DNA from: Bryobacterales bacterium
GTDB taxonomy: Bacteria; Acidobacteriota; Terriglobia; Bryobacterales; Bryobacteraceae
Assembly: GCA_947446025.1 (NCBI GenBank)
Contig: CANFEY010000005.1
Location: 57,668-121,667 of the forward strand
DNA: 64,000 nucleotides
Reading direction: 5' to 3'
In this document: one piece after another, positions 53,607 to 62,520 of the stretch
Layout of the letters: each line of letters begins with the position of its first letter
Position numbering within the stretch: position 1 is the stretch's first letter
Notes under the pieces: model-generated
What the model was told of the DNA's origin: nothing
Databases searched by the model: none
What the model saw: the letters and a program-made list of their open reading frames with translations, nothing else
Translations under genes and position numbers: made by a program

Positions 53607-54260
53607 GTGACTAAATTACTGACCGCTCTCACCGTAGGCCTGGGTCTGGCCTCGGCCGCGCTGGTTGCCCAGACGCCCGCCATCCCGACAAAGATCGGCA
53701 CCATCAACCTGCAGCAGGCGGTGCCCAACACGCAGGAAGCTAAGGCCGCCACGGCCAAGCTTCAACGCGAGTTCGTCGAGCCGCGCACCAAGGGCCTTGA
53801 GGGCAAGCAAGCTGAAATCAAGGACTTGCAGGACAAGCTGGCGCGCGCCGGCAACACGCTTTCGCAGACCGCGAAGGATGACCAGCAGCTTGCCATCAAC
53901 CGCAAGACCAAGGATTTCAACCGTGAAGTGGAAGACTACCAGGCCGACAGCGACGACAAGCAGCGCGAACTGCTGGCCGACTTCAGCAGCAAGATGCAGG
54001 CTGTGATCGCCGAATACACGCAGGCCAATGGATTCGCCGTGCTGCTCGATACCGGCAACCGCGACACTTCCGGTCTGGTGTGGGCCTCTTCGGCCATCGA
54101 CATTACCCAGGGCGTGATCGACGCCTACGATAAAAAGCACCCGGCCACCGTGCCCGCGACCGCAGCGGCAAAACCGGCGGCGACCCCGCCTCCGGCAGCG
54201 GCCGCTCCGAAGACCACGCCCGCTCCGGCCACAGCCAAGCCCGCCGCCGGTAAGCAGTAG
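53607..54260 (+). CDS. skp: Skp/OmpH periplasmic chaperone
   Basis: 217 aa from the GTG at 53607, which has GGAG 7 nt upstream; in-frame ATGs at 53577 and 53592 would lengthen it by 10 or 5 residues. Signal peptide MTKLLTALTVGLGLASAALVAQ, then KIGTINLQQAVPNTQEAKAA, a coiled-coil of ~100 residues (KLQREFVEPRTKGLEGKQAE) and a C-terminal Ala/Pro/Lys tail. It holds unfolded outer-membrane proteins for BamA. It is followed by a strong terminator. Confidence 0.92.
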   Translation: MTKLLTALTVGLGLASAALVAQTPAIPTKIGTINLQQAVPNTQEAKAATAKLQREFVEPRTKGLEGKQAEIKDLQDKLARAGNTLSQTAKDDQQLAINRKTKDFNREVEDYQADSDDKQRELLADFSSKMQAVIAEYTQANGFAVLLDTGNRDTSGLVWASSAIDITQGVIDAYDKKHPATVPATAAAKPAATPPPAAAAPKTTPAPATAKPAAGKQ

Positions 54261-54282
54261 ATAGTCTGGCGGTAAGTTCAAA

Positions 54283-54309
54283 GGGCGGGCCAAGTGCCCG
54301 CCCTTTTTT
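54283..54309 (+). terminator. Intrinsic terminator after skp
   Basis: Perfect 8-bp stem GGGCGGGC-caagt-GCCCGCCC followed by six Ts, 22 nt after the skp stop. Confidence 0.93.
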
Positions 54310-54412
54310 CTTGTAGACTCTCCTGTTTTTGGGTGTTAACCTCCCGAGCCGCTTGCGTGAGCATGGGCCTTGTAAGGAACTTCGTCAGCCCCACCCTTAC
54401 GGTTGGGGCCAG

Positions 54413-54443
54413 AAAACAAAAAGGGCGGGCACATGGCCCGCCC
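54413..54443 (-). terminator. Intrinsic terminator after the lpd-lipB-E2 operon
   Basis: The same 8-bp stem with loop acatg at 54423-54443. Read on the minus strand it is followed by TTTTTGTTTT, 20 nt after the E2 stop. Its stem is identical to that of the terminator at 54283. Confidence 0.9.
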
Positions 54444-54463
54444 TCTCGAAGACTGCCCGCAAA

Positions 54464-55828
54464 TTACGCTACTTCTTCGGTCCAGTTCTCCAGCACCGAC
54501 TTCACCTTCGCCGTGAACTGATCGCCCAGCGCGCCGTCGATCAAGCGGTGATCGAAGGTGAGCGCCAGGTACGCCATGCTGCGGATCGCGATGGCATCGT
54601 CGATGACCACCGGCTCCTTCACTACCGCGCCCACACCGAGGACCGCCACTTGCGGCTGGTTGATCACCGGCGTTGCGAACAGGCTGCCGAAGCTGCCGAA
54701 GTTGGTGATGGTGAACGTACCGCCCTGGATTTCATCCGCGCGCAACTGGCGCGAACGCGCGCGGGCCGCCAGATCCACGATGGAGCGCTGTAACCCGACG
54801 ATGTTCTTCTCGTCCGCGTTACGGATCACCGGCACGATCAGCCCGCCGTCGAGCGCGACCGCGATACCCAGGTTAATGTCGCGATGGTAGACGATGTTGG
54901 TGCCGTCGATGGAAGCGTTCACGATGGGGAACTCCCGCAGCGCGGCGACGCAGGCCCGCGAGACGAACGGCAGGAACGTCAGCCCGAAGCCATACTGAGT
55001 CTGGAACGCGCCCTTCATCTTGTTGCGAATCTTGGCGATGTTGGTCATGTCCACCTTGTGAACCGTGGTGACATGCGCCGAGGTGCGCTTGGAGAAGACC
55101 ATGTGCTCGGCGATCTTCTGTCGCATCATGCTCATCGGTTCTACTTTGTGCGACGCGGCCGCACCCGGCATCTGCATCATCGGCTGCGCGGGCGGAGGAG
55201 GAGGCTGCGGAGGCGGAACGTTTACGGGCTGAGCAACCGCGACTTGCATCGGAGGAGGCGGGGGGGGCGGAGGAGGAGGCGGCGGCGGCGGAGCAGCCTG
55301 CACCGGGGGCGGCACGTAAGCGGGCACGGGCGCCGGAGCAGCCCCGCCGGACATAAAGGATTCCAGGTCCTGCTTGGTAATGCGGCCACCGGCGCCAGTG
55401 CCGCGGACCTGGTTCAGATCGATGTTGTTCTCGCGCGCCATCTTGCGCACCAGCGGGGAGAGGGGCCCAGCTTCTTCCATCATCGCCGCAGCAGCAGGCG
55501 CGACGATCACGGGCGCAGCCACTGGCACTGGTGCAGCCACTGGTGCGGGTGCAGCTTCAATCACCGGAGCAGCCGGGGCAGCAACGGCGGTGCCACCGTC
55601 ATTGATCCGTGCGACCACGCTGTTGATGCCCACCGTCTGGCCCTCGGCCACCATTACATCGGCTAACGTGCCCGCGGCGGGCGACGGGATCTCCGTGTCC
55701 ACCTTGTCCGTCGAAATCTCGAACAGCGGCTCGTCGCGTTCCACGCGCTCGCCCGGTTTCTTCAGCCACTTGGTAAGCGTGCCTTCTACAATGCTCTCGC
55801 CCATCTGGGGCATGACTACGTCGATCAT
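54464..55828 (-). CDS. 2-oxo acid dehydrogenase E2 component (lipoyl acyltransferase)
   Basis: 454 aa from the ATG at 55828, which has GGAGAG just upstream. Lipoyl domain (~1-78) with the lipoate Lys in FEISTDKVDTEIPSP; linker; peripheral subunit-binding domain (~123-160, LSPLVRKMARENNIDLNQVR); a second linker with a run of 14 prolines; and the catalytic domain ending with FDHRLIDGALGDQF (His/Asp). It could be the E2 of the 2-oxoglutarate (sucB), branched-chain or pyruvate complex; the sequence alone does not decide. Its partners lipB and lpd lie just upstream. Confidence 0.92.
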   Translation of the reverse strand: MIDVVMPQMGESIVEGTLTKWLKKPGERVERDEPLFEISTDKVDTEIPSPAAGTLADVMVAEGQTVGINSVVARINDGGTAVAAPAAPVIEAAPAPVAAPVPVAAPVIVAPAAAAMMEEAGPLSPLVRKMARENNIDLNQVRGTGAGGRITKQDLESFMSGGAAPAPVPAYVPPPVQAAPPPPPPPPPPPPPPMQVAVAQPVNVPPPQPPPPPAQPMMQMPGAAASHKVEPMSMMRQKIAEHMVFSKRTSAHVTTVHKVDMTNIAKIRNKMKGAFQTQYGFGLTFLPFVSRACVAALREFPIVNASIDGTNIVYHRDINLGIAVALDGGLIVPVIRNADEKNIVGLQRSIVDLAARARSRQLRADEIQGGTFTITNFGSFGSLFATPVINQPQVAVLGVGAVVKEPVVIDDAIAIRSMAYLALTFDHRLIDGALGDQFTAKVKSVLENWTEEVA

Positions 55829-55838
55829 GATCTCTCCA

Positions 55839-56552
55839 TTACGAATCAACTGCGGGTACGAATGAACTGCGTCCAAATATTTTCCCAAACTGGCGGGTCA
55901 AAGAGGCAACCACTTCAGCGCGGTTCGCATCGCAACCCAAGGCCCGCATGGAAGTCACCGGCTTCGTCAATCCACAAGGGACGATGTACCGGAAGTAACT
56001 CAAATCTGTATCGAGGTTCAGTGCGAACCCGTGCGAAGTCACCCAGCGGCTGATGTGGACGCCGATGGCGGCGACCTTCGCATCGCCCACCCAGACTCCG
56101 CTCGCACCCGCTACACGCCCGCCTTCGATTCCAAACTCGCCCAGCGTGCCGATGACGACTGCTTCGATGGCCCGCACGTAAGCGACTACGTCCCGCTTCC
56201 AATCGCGCAGATCGAGGATCGGATAGCACACAACTTGGCCGGGCCCGTGATACGTCACGTCGCCGCCGCGATCCGTCGGGTGAAACTCGATGCCGGAGCG
56301 TTCCAGTAGCTCCGGCGAAGCCAGCAAATTCTCACCCCGTCCGTTGCGGCCCATCGTCACCACGTGCGCATGCTCGACGAACAGCAACTGATCGCCAATC
56401 TCACCGGCCTTGCGCTGCGCGACCAGACTCTGCTGAAACGCGAAGGCTTCGGCATAACGCATGCGGCCAAGTTCGCGCACCGTCAACGGACCAGCCTCCA
56501 CCAGCGCGGGATGGAAGGAAGCGGTCACGCCGGCTGAAGCGGCACTAAGCAT
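55839..56552 (-). CDS. lipB: Octanoyl-ACP:protein N-octanoyltransferase (lipoate synthesis)
   Basis: 237 aa. RGGDVTYHGPGQVVCYPI is the family's hallmark; the catalytic Lys is in AKVAAIGVHISRW and the catalytic Cys in IVPCGLTKPVTSM. LipB moves the octanoyl group from ACP to the lipoyl domain of E2 enzymes. It overlaps lpd by 8 nt and precedes the E2 gene by 10 nt, so its target is encoded in the same operon. LipA is not in this window. Confidence 0.95.
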   Translation of the reverse strand: MLSAASAGVTASFHPALVEAGPLTVRELGRMRYAEAFAFQQSLVAQRKAGEIGDQLLFVEHAHVVTMGRNGRGENLLASPELLERSGIEFHPTDRGGDVTYHGPGQVVCYPILDLRDWKRDVVAYVRAIEAVVIGTLGEFGIEGGRVAGASGVWVGDAKVAAIGVHISRWVTSHGFALNLDTDLSYFRYIVPCGLTKPVTSMRALGCDANRAEVVASLTRQFGKIFGRSSFVPAVDS

Positions 56553-57939
56553 TAATCGCCATCCCGTAGACTGCGTTGAAGGCTTCGCCCACGGCCTCGT
56601 AAATCGTGGGGTGCGCGTGGATGGTATGCAGCAGCGTTTCGACAGTGGCTTCGGCTTCCATCGCCAGCACGCCCTCGCCGATCAACTCGTACGCCTGCGG
56701 CCCGATGATGTGGACACCCAGAATCTCGCCGTACTTCTCGTCGGTGACAATCTTGACGAAACCGTCGTGGCTGCCCAGGATCGTCGCCTTGCTGTTGCCC
56801 ACAAACGGGAACTTACCCACCCGGACCTGGTGTCCCTTGGCAATGGCTTGCGCCTCAGTCATACCGACGCTGCCAATGCCGGGTTCGGTGTAGGTCGCAC
56901 CTGGGATGCGGCCCTTGTTGATCGGTCGCACGTCCATGCCCGCAATGTGTCCGATCGCAACCATGCCTTCCGCCGTCGCCACGTGCGCCAGTTGCGGCGT
57001 TCCTGCCACGATGTCGCCAATGGCGTAGACGCCAGGTTCGCCGGTGCGCTGATAAGGATCCACCTTGATGAAGCCGCGGTCGAGTTCTACGCGCGTGCCT
57101 TGCAGGCCGATGTTTTCAGTGTTCGGTTTGCGGCCTACGGCCACCAAAAGCGCGTCGGCTTCCACGGTTTCCGTCTGCCCGTTCGCCAGCACGGCTTGGA
57201 ACTTCACGCCGGTCGCCGTGCGCTCCACGTTCTCCACCCGGGCCCCCGTCTCCACGCGAATGCCCTGCTTCTTGAAGACGCGGCCCAGTTCCTTCGAGAC
57301 CTCTTCGTCTTCCACCGGCACCAGGCGTGGCAGCATCTCGAAGAGAGAAACCTTCGTGCCGAAGCGTTGGAAGCAGGATGCGAATTCCACGCCCACCGCT
57401 CCCGCTCCCAGTACCGCAAGCGTCTTGGGCACTTCCGTCAGGTTCAGAATTTCAATGTTGGTGAGAATGCGCTGCGGGTCCGGCGTCAACCCCGGCAACA
57501 TGCGCGCTTCCGATCCGGTGGCCAGCACGATGTTCTTGGCCTCCAACACCTGCCGCCCGGCCTCGCCCTGCACTTCGACTTTGCCAGGGCCGGCCAAGCG
57601 CCCGTAGCCCTTAATCCAATCGACCTTGTTCTTTTTGAGCAGGAACTCGATCCCCTTGGCGTGTTTGCCGACGATCCCGTTCTTGCGCTCAATCACCTTG
57701 GGGTAATTCAGCCGCGCGTTCTCGCAGTGAATCCCTTCGGCTTCGGCATGCACGAAGCGTTCCCACACTTCCGCTGTATGCAGCAGCGACTTGGTGGGAA
57801 TGCAGCCAACGTGCAAGCAGGTCCCGCCCAGCTTGGGGTCTTTTTCAATCAGCGCGGTCTTGAGGCCGTATTGGCCTGCACGAATGGCAGCGGAGTAGCC
57901 ACCGGGTCCGCTCCCGATGACGATTACGTCGTAGTTCAT
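56545..57939 (-). CDS. lpdA: Dihydrolipoyl dehydrogenase (E3)
   Basis: 464-aa flavoprotein that reoxidises the dihydrolipoyl group of E2, using FAD and NAD. The N-terminal FAD motif VIVIGSGPGGYSAAIRAGQ, the redox disulfide Cys41/Cys46 in GGTCLHVGCIPTK, a second NAD-binding motif (LAVLGAGAVGVEFA), and the C-terminal His-Glu pair in HAHPTIYEAVGEA are all there. It is the first gene of the operon lpd-lipB-E2. Confidence 0.97.
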   Translation of the reverse strand: MNYDVIVIGSGPGGYSAAIRAGQYGLKTALIEKDPKLGGTCLHVGCIPTKSLLHTAEVWERFVHAEAEGIHCENARLNYPKVIERKNGIVGKHAKGIEFLLKKNKVDWIKGYGRLAGPGKVEVQGEAGRQVLEAKNIVLATGSEARMLPGLTPDPQRILTNIEILNLTEVPKTLAVLGAGAVGVEFASCFQRFGTKVSLFEMLPRLVPVEDEEVSKELGRVFKKQGIRVETGARVENVERTATGVKFQAVLANGQTETVEADALLVAVGRKPNTENIGLQGTRVELDRGFIKVDPYQRTGEPGVYAIGDIVAGTPQLAHVATAEGMVAIGHIAGMDVRPINKGRIPGATYTEPGIGSVGMTEAQAIAKGHQVRVGKFPFVGNSKATILGSHDGFVKIVTDEKYGEILGVHIIGPQAYELIGEGVLAMEAEATVETLLHTIHAHPTIYEAVGEAFNAVYGMAINA

Positions 57940-58027
57940 GAGTTGAACTTTTAGTTTAGCAGGGGCGCGCGGTGTGACGGATTCGCCGTTCGGCTCCCGG
58001 CCATTTCAGTGCGGTACACTTAGCCCC

Positions 58028-59127
58028 ATGAAACCGATCTCCGCCCTCTTCCTTCTCTTCGCCGCCACTACGCTCGCACAGACTCCGCTTAGCCTGAATT
58101 TCTCCGCCAATGCCGGATTGACCGGGGCCACGACATACTCGCTGAGCGGCACCGGCACCGTCACGGGACTGGGGACCGCGGCGTTGTCGGGTGGCGGAAC
58201 CATCGATCCTGCGCTACTTTCCGGCGCTGCTGGCGTTGTCCCTGGGTCGTTCTCGTTGATTTTCCCGATGGCGCGGTATTGTTCGGAACCTACTCAATCC
58301 CCACCGGCGTGATCATTCCACAAGTGGGCAGCGCCACCTCCGGGGGTTCGGTGAACGTCACCGGCGGCACGGGACGCTTTGAAGGCGCGCGCGGAGTATT
58401 TTCTCCCCTTACCGGCACCGGCTCCGTCACCAGCCTGACCACCGCCTCCTTCGCGCTGAACGGCACCGGTTCGGTGACCGCCGGCCTATACGTGCTGCCG
58501 CAGTTCGTCTTCGGCGGAGGCTGGTACACCGCGCTCTATTTCTCGAACTCGGGTTCAGCACCCGCGGTCTTCGCGGTCAACTTCATCGCCGACAATGGAA
58601 CGCCGTTAAACGTGCCCGCCCTGAGCGGTTCCTCCACCACGGTGAATATCCCTGCGGGCGGATCGGTGCGGATCGAAGCTCCGAATACAGGCACTCTGGT
58701 GCAAGGCTACGCGTCGGCCACCCTGCCGCCGGGCGTTACCGGTTACGGCGTCTTCCGCCAAAGCGTCGCCGGTACGCCGGATCAAGAAGCCCTAGTGCCG
58801 CTGGCCAACGCCGGTTCCACCAGCGCATCGCTCACGTTTGACGACACCAACTTCACCACCGCCGCAGGCATCGTCAACCCCAGTTCAGTCGCAACAACGG
58901 TAACCGTCACCGCAAGGAGCGCAAACGGCGGAGCGTTAGGCACCGCCACAATCCAACTCGCTGCCAGGAGTAAGACCGCCGTAGCGCTGCGCAGCCTGAC
59001 CGGCCTGAGCGGCATCGCCAGCAATCGCGGCACGGTGACCTTCACAGTCTCCACCGGCAACGTAGCCGTGCTCGGACTGCGCTTCTTCGGTTCGGCGTTT
59101 ACGTCGATTCCGGCAACCGACCGATAG
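58028..59127 (+). pseudogene. Frameshifted secreted beta-rich protein
   Basis: The signal peptide MKPISALFLLFAATTLAQ opens a frame that runs through Gly/Ser/Thr-rich repeats to about 58258, then continues as FPMARYC... to a stop at 58312. One base back, the other frame reads FPDGAVLFGTYSIPTG and continues to 59127 (QFVFGGGWYTALYFSNSGSA, LALRSLTGLSGIASN-like end). A single-base change in the TTTT run at 58258-58262 would restore a ~366-aa secreted protein. It may be a true pseudogene, a sequencing error or a phase-variable switch. Confidence 0.75.
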
Positions 59128-59166
59128 CGGTAACCGCGCGCCCCGCCGCCGCATCATAATGGAAGC

Positions 59167-60453
59167 GTGCGGAGCATTTTCTTAAGCGCGGTCCTTGCCG
59201 CGTCCCTGGCCATCGCGCAGGAGAAGGCGGACTTCCCGCTCGACTCCGTGCGCATCGTGGGAAACCAAGCCATCCCGGCGGAGCGCATCATCGCAGCATC
59301 GGGGCTCAAGATCGGAGCGCCCGTCACCCGCCCCGAGTTCAACGCGGCCCGCGACCGGCTGCTGGCCACAGGTGCCTTTGAAAGCGTCGGCTTCACCTAC
59401 AAAGCCAGCGCCGGCGATCACGGCTTCGACGCCACCTTCCAAGTCACCGAGACCGAGCCGCTCTATCACTACCGCTTTGAAGAGCTGCCCGCCACCGAAG
59501 CCGCGCTGCGCGAAGCGCTCGCAAAACAAGAACCGGTCTTCACCGACGCGATCCCGCCCACGCCGCAGGTGATGAACCGCTACTCCAGCGCGCTCGCCCG
59601 CGTCTTGGGCAACGGCGCGCAGGTGATCGGCGAAGTGAACTCCGACGTCCCCGGCGAACTCATGATCGTCTTCCGCCCCATGGGAAAGCGGCTCAATATT
59701 TCCGAAGTCAACTTCAAAGGCAACGCGGTCCTTGCGAACGCCGACTTGTGGCCGATTGTGAATCCGGTGGCCGTCGGCACGCCCTACAGCGAACCGTTGT
59801 TCCGCCAAATGCTCGACAACAGCATCCGCCACGCCTACGAACAGCGCGGCCGCATCCGCGTGGCGTTCCCCAAAATCGAAACCGCCAAGTCCACCGACAA
59901 CGACGGTATCGACGTGACCGTCACCGTCGACGAGGGCGAGCCGTACAAGCTGGGCGACGTCAACTACAAAGGCATCGACGCGCGGCAGGCCACCGCGCTC
60001 AACAAGCTGGGCAACTGGACCAAGGGTGAGACCTTCAACTCCGCCGACATCGAAACCGGCCTTGGGCGAATCCGCAAGAGCTACCGCGAGGACGGCTACC
60101 TGCGCATCGAAACACCCGCCGCGCGCGAAATCCAGGACGCGGCCAAAACAGTGGACCTCACAATCACCGTTCAACCCGGAGCGCGCTTCAGCATGGGCAA
60201 GCTCACCATTACCGGGCTCGACATCCTCAGCGAACCCACCATCCGCAAATTGTGGCGCATGAATCCCGGCGACCCATACAAAGAAGGCTACGCAGATGAG
60301 TTCCTCGCCATGATCCGCGCCGAAGGTTACTTCGACAACCTGGCGCGCACCGGTGCCGAGGCGCTGCTCAAAGAAACTATCCACACCGCTGACGTGACGC
60401 TGACGTTCCTGGGCGCCAAAGCCGCCGCCGAAGCCGACCGCCGCAAGCGCTAG
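59167..60453 (+). CDS. POTRA-domain protein without beta-barrel (BamA-related)
   Basis: 428 aa, GTG start. Signal peptide (MRSIFLSAVLAASLAIAQ), then five POTRA-like units (DSVRIVGNQAIPAERIIAAS near the N-terminus; NISEVNFKGNAVLANADLWP; KLGDVNYKGIDARQATALNK; SMGKLTITGLDILSEPTIRK). It ends about where the barrel would begin, with a basic tail. It is therefore a soluble periplasmic POTRA protein, distinct from the full BamA at 50685. It may assist barrel assembly or be a shortened relative of TamA/BamA; neither is shown by the sequence. Confidence 0.78.
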   Translation: MRSIFLSAVLAASLAIAQEKADFPLDSVRIVGNQAIPAERIIAASGLKIGAPVTRPEFNAARDRLLATGAFESVGFTYKASAGDHGFDATFQVTETEPLYHYRFEELPATEAALREALAKQEPVFTDAIPPTPQVMNRYSSALARVLGNGAQVIGEVNSDVPGELMIVFRPMGKRLNISEVNFKGNAVLANADLWPIVNPVAVGTPYSEPLFRQMLDNSIRHAYEQRGRIRVAFPKIETAKSTDNDGIDVTVTVDEGEPYKLGDVNYKGIDARQATALNKLGNWTKGETFNSADIETGLGRIRKSYREDGYLRIETPAAREIQDAAKTVDLTITVQPGARFSMGKLTITGLDILSEPTIRKLWRMNPGDPYKEGYADEFLAMIRAEGYFDNLARTGAEALLKETIHTADVTLTFLGAKAAAEADRRKR

Positions 60454-60456
60454 AGT

Positions 60457-60521
60457 AGTGTCTTCGAAATAACTAGGCGCATCGTGGGGCTTTTCGGCTG
60501 TCTAGTTATTTCGCAGACACT
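60457..60521. repeat. Large inverted repeat, MITE-like or regulatory hairpin
   Basis: The arm AGTGTCTTCGAAATAACTAG (60457-60476) pairs with CTAGTTATTTCGCAGACACT (60502-60521) with a single mismatch, around a 25-nt loop. No T-run follows on the plus strand, so it is not a classical terminator. It lies 4 nt after the POTRA gene stop. Confidence 0.72.
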
Positions 60522-60540
60522 CACACTAGATTCAATCCGT

Positions 60541-60567
60541 CACCGAGCCGCGACCGCGAGGCAGTGG
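60541..60567. repeat. Possible relic of the dispersed repeat arm
   Basis: Reads CACCGAGCCGCGACCGCGAGG onward, about three quarters identical by eye to part of the right arm at 50069-50107 (CACTGAACCGCGACCGTAAGG). Weak; only one arm. Confidence 0.35.
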
Positions 60568-60607
60568 TCTTGGCCACAGGCAGCTACCAGTCAAGTAGAA
60601 TAGCTGC

Positions 60608-62497
60608 ATGCCGCGCCGTGTTCTCGCTCTGATTCTCGCCGCCGCGCCGTTCGCTCCCGCAGCGGTCACTCGCGTGGAAATCACGCATCGGGAGGACCTG
60701 CCCGTCGCCGGCTTCGAACGCATCGAAGGCAAGGTCCACTTCGCCATCGACCCCAAGCGCCCCGCGAACAAGGCGATTGTGGATTTGGCGCTGGCACCGA
60801 GGAATGCGCAAGGGCTGGTGGAGTTTGCCTCTGACCTGCTCGTGTTCCGCCCCAAGGACGCCGCGAAAAGCAACGGCACCGCACTCCTCGATATCGCCAA
60901 CCGCGGCCGCCCCACCGCTTGGACCATGCTGAACTCAGGTGCAAATTCCAACATGCGTAGCCTCACCGATTTCGGTGACAATTTCATCCTGAAGCAGGGC
61001 TACACCTTCATCCTGCTGGGCTGGCAGTTCGATGTCGCAGCCGCGCCGGGATCTTTCAAAGTCTACGCACCGATAGTGCCCAACGTAAGCGGACCCGTGC
61101 GCATGGAAATTCTGCCGAATGCGAAACAAACCGTCGATTCCCTGCCCTTCCCGCTGGCCGACGCGAACTCCGGCGTGCTCACCGTTCGCGACGCCCCGTA
61201 TGGTCCGCGCACCATCATCGCGAAGGCACAGTGGCACTACAGCGCCGACCAGAAGCAAATCGAGTACCCTGCAGGATTCACGCCCGGCCGAATCTACGAA
61301 TTCGTGTACACCGCCAAGGAGCCCTCGGTATCCGGCCTGGGTTCCGCCGCCGTGCGCGATTACATGTCCTATGCAAAGAAGACCGGCGTGGTGCCCGGAT
61401 TGGCGGTGAACGAAATTAAGCGCACGGTGGCTTTCGGAAATTCGCAAAGCGGGCGCTTCCTTCGCACCTTTATCCACGAAGGCTTCAACGCCGACGAACA
61501 AGGCAAGCAAGTCTTCGAAGGCGTGTGGGCGCAAGTGGCGGGCGGCGGTCACGGAGCCTTCAATCAACGCTTCGTGCAGCCTGGCCGGACCACGGGGCAA
61601 TACACTGGATCGTTCTACCCCACTGATCAAGCCCCCTTCGCCCCCGGATTGCTGATGGCCAAGGCCACAGCCGCGGGCGTCGCGCCGAAGCTGTTCATCG
61701 TGAACGGATCGCAAGAATACTGGGGACGCGCCGCCGGCCTGAACCACATCGCCGAAGACGGCAGCAAGGATCTGGACCCGCCCGCCAACGTCCGCATCTA
61801 CTTCGTGGCCGGAACACAGCACGGCGGTGGAGGTGGAGGCGCGGACAGCCGTGTCCAGAACCTGACCAATTCCATGGAGTGGACCTACTTCCTGCGCGCC
61901 ACCATCACCAACATGAACGCCTGGGTCACCAGCAACACGTTGCCTCCGGCGTCTGTGTTTCCACGCATGGATAAGGGCCAACTGGTGCCAGTTTCGAGTC
62001 TGCACTTTCCGCAGATCCCCGGCTTCGCCATCGCCAACTACGCCTACGCGCCGCGCCGCCTGGACTTCGGGCCGGAGTACTTGACCAAGGGCATCGTGGC
62101 CTACGAACCACCGCACGCCGGCGGAGCGTATCCAGTGCTGGTCCCGTCAGTCGATGCCGACGGCAACGAAACCTCAGGCATCCGCTTGCCGGAACTCGTC
62201 TTCCCGCTTGCCACACACACCGGCTGGAATCTGCGCAGTCCCAGCGTCGGCGCGCCGGACCAGTTGTACTCGCTGATCGGCTCACAAGTAGCCTTCGCGC
62301 GCACCAAAGCCGAGCGCGAAAAAACCGGCGACCCGCGCCTATCGATAGCCGAGCGCTACCGCAACCGCAGCGAATACGTCACCAAGGTCGAAACCGCCGC
62401 CCGGGTGCTGGCCACCCAGAAATTCCTGCTCGAAGCCGACCTGCCCCGGGTCGTTGCATTAGCAGGCCGGCACTGGGATGCAGTAATGATGCGGTAA
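60608..62497 (+). CDS. Secreted alpha/beta-hydrolase domain protein
   Basis: 629 aa with a signal peptide (MPRRVLALILAAAPFAPAA). An N-terminal beta region (~20-230), then a hydrolase domain with nucleophile motif AFGNSQSGRFLRTFIHEGF and VWAQVAGGGHGAFNQRF, and a C-terminal HT-rich region (FPLATHTGWNLRSP). It matches the large alpha/beta-hydrolase-type domain family (Abhydrolase_10, from memory). Substrate unknown; probably an ester-cleaving or related exported enzyme. Confidence 0.82.
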   Translation: MPRRVLALILAAAPFAPAAVTRVEITHREDLPVAGFERIEGKVHFAIDPKRPANKAIVDLALAPRNAQGLVEFASDLLVFRPKDAAKSNGTALLDIANRGRPTAWTMLNSGANSNMRSLTDFGDNFILKQGYTFILLGWQFDVAAAPGSFKVYAPIVPNVSGPVRMEILPNAKQTVDSLPFPLADANSGVLTVRDAPYGPRTIIAKAQWHYSADQKQIEYPAGFTPGRIYEFVYTAKEPSVSGLGSAAVRDYMSYAKKTGVVPGLAVNEIKRTVAFGNSQSGRFLRTFIHEGFNADEQGKQVFEGVWAQVAGGGHGAFNQRFVQPGRTTGQYTGSFYPTDQAPFAPGLLMAKATAAGVAPKLFIVNGSQEYWGRAAGLNHIAEDGSKDLDPPANVRIYFVAGTQHGGGGGGADSRVQNLTNSMEWTYFLRATITNMNAWVTSNTLPPASVFPRMDKGQLVPVSSLHFPQIPGFAIANYAYAPRRLDFGPEYLTKGIVAYEPPHAGGAYPVLVPSVDADGNETSGIRLPELVFPLATHTGWNLRSPSVGAPDQLYSLIGSQVAFARTKAEREKTGDPRLSIAERYRNRSEYVTKVETAARVLATQKFLLEADLPRVVALAGRHWDAVMMR

Positions 62498-62520
62498 CAA
62501 AGCGGGTGTTAGCATAAAGC

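Noticed and set aside
54464..55828. E2 proline run (14 prolines) as a frameshift artefact
   Set aside because: The frame is maintained on both sides with the expected domains; long Pro/Ala linkers are normal in E2 proteins.
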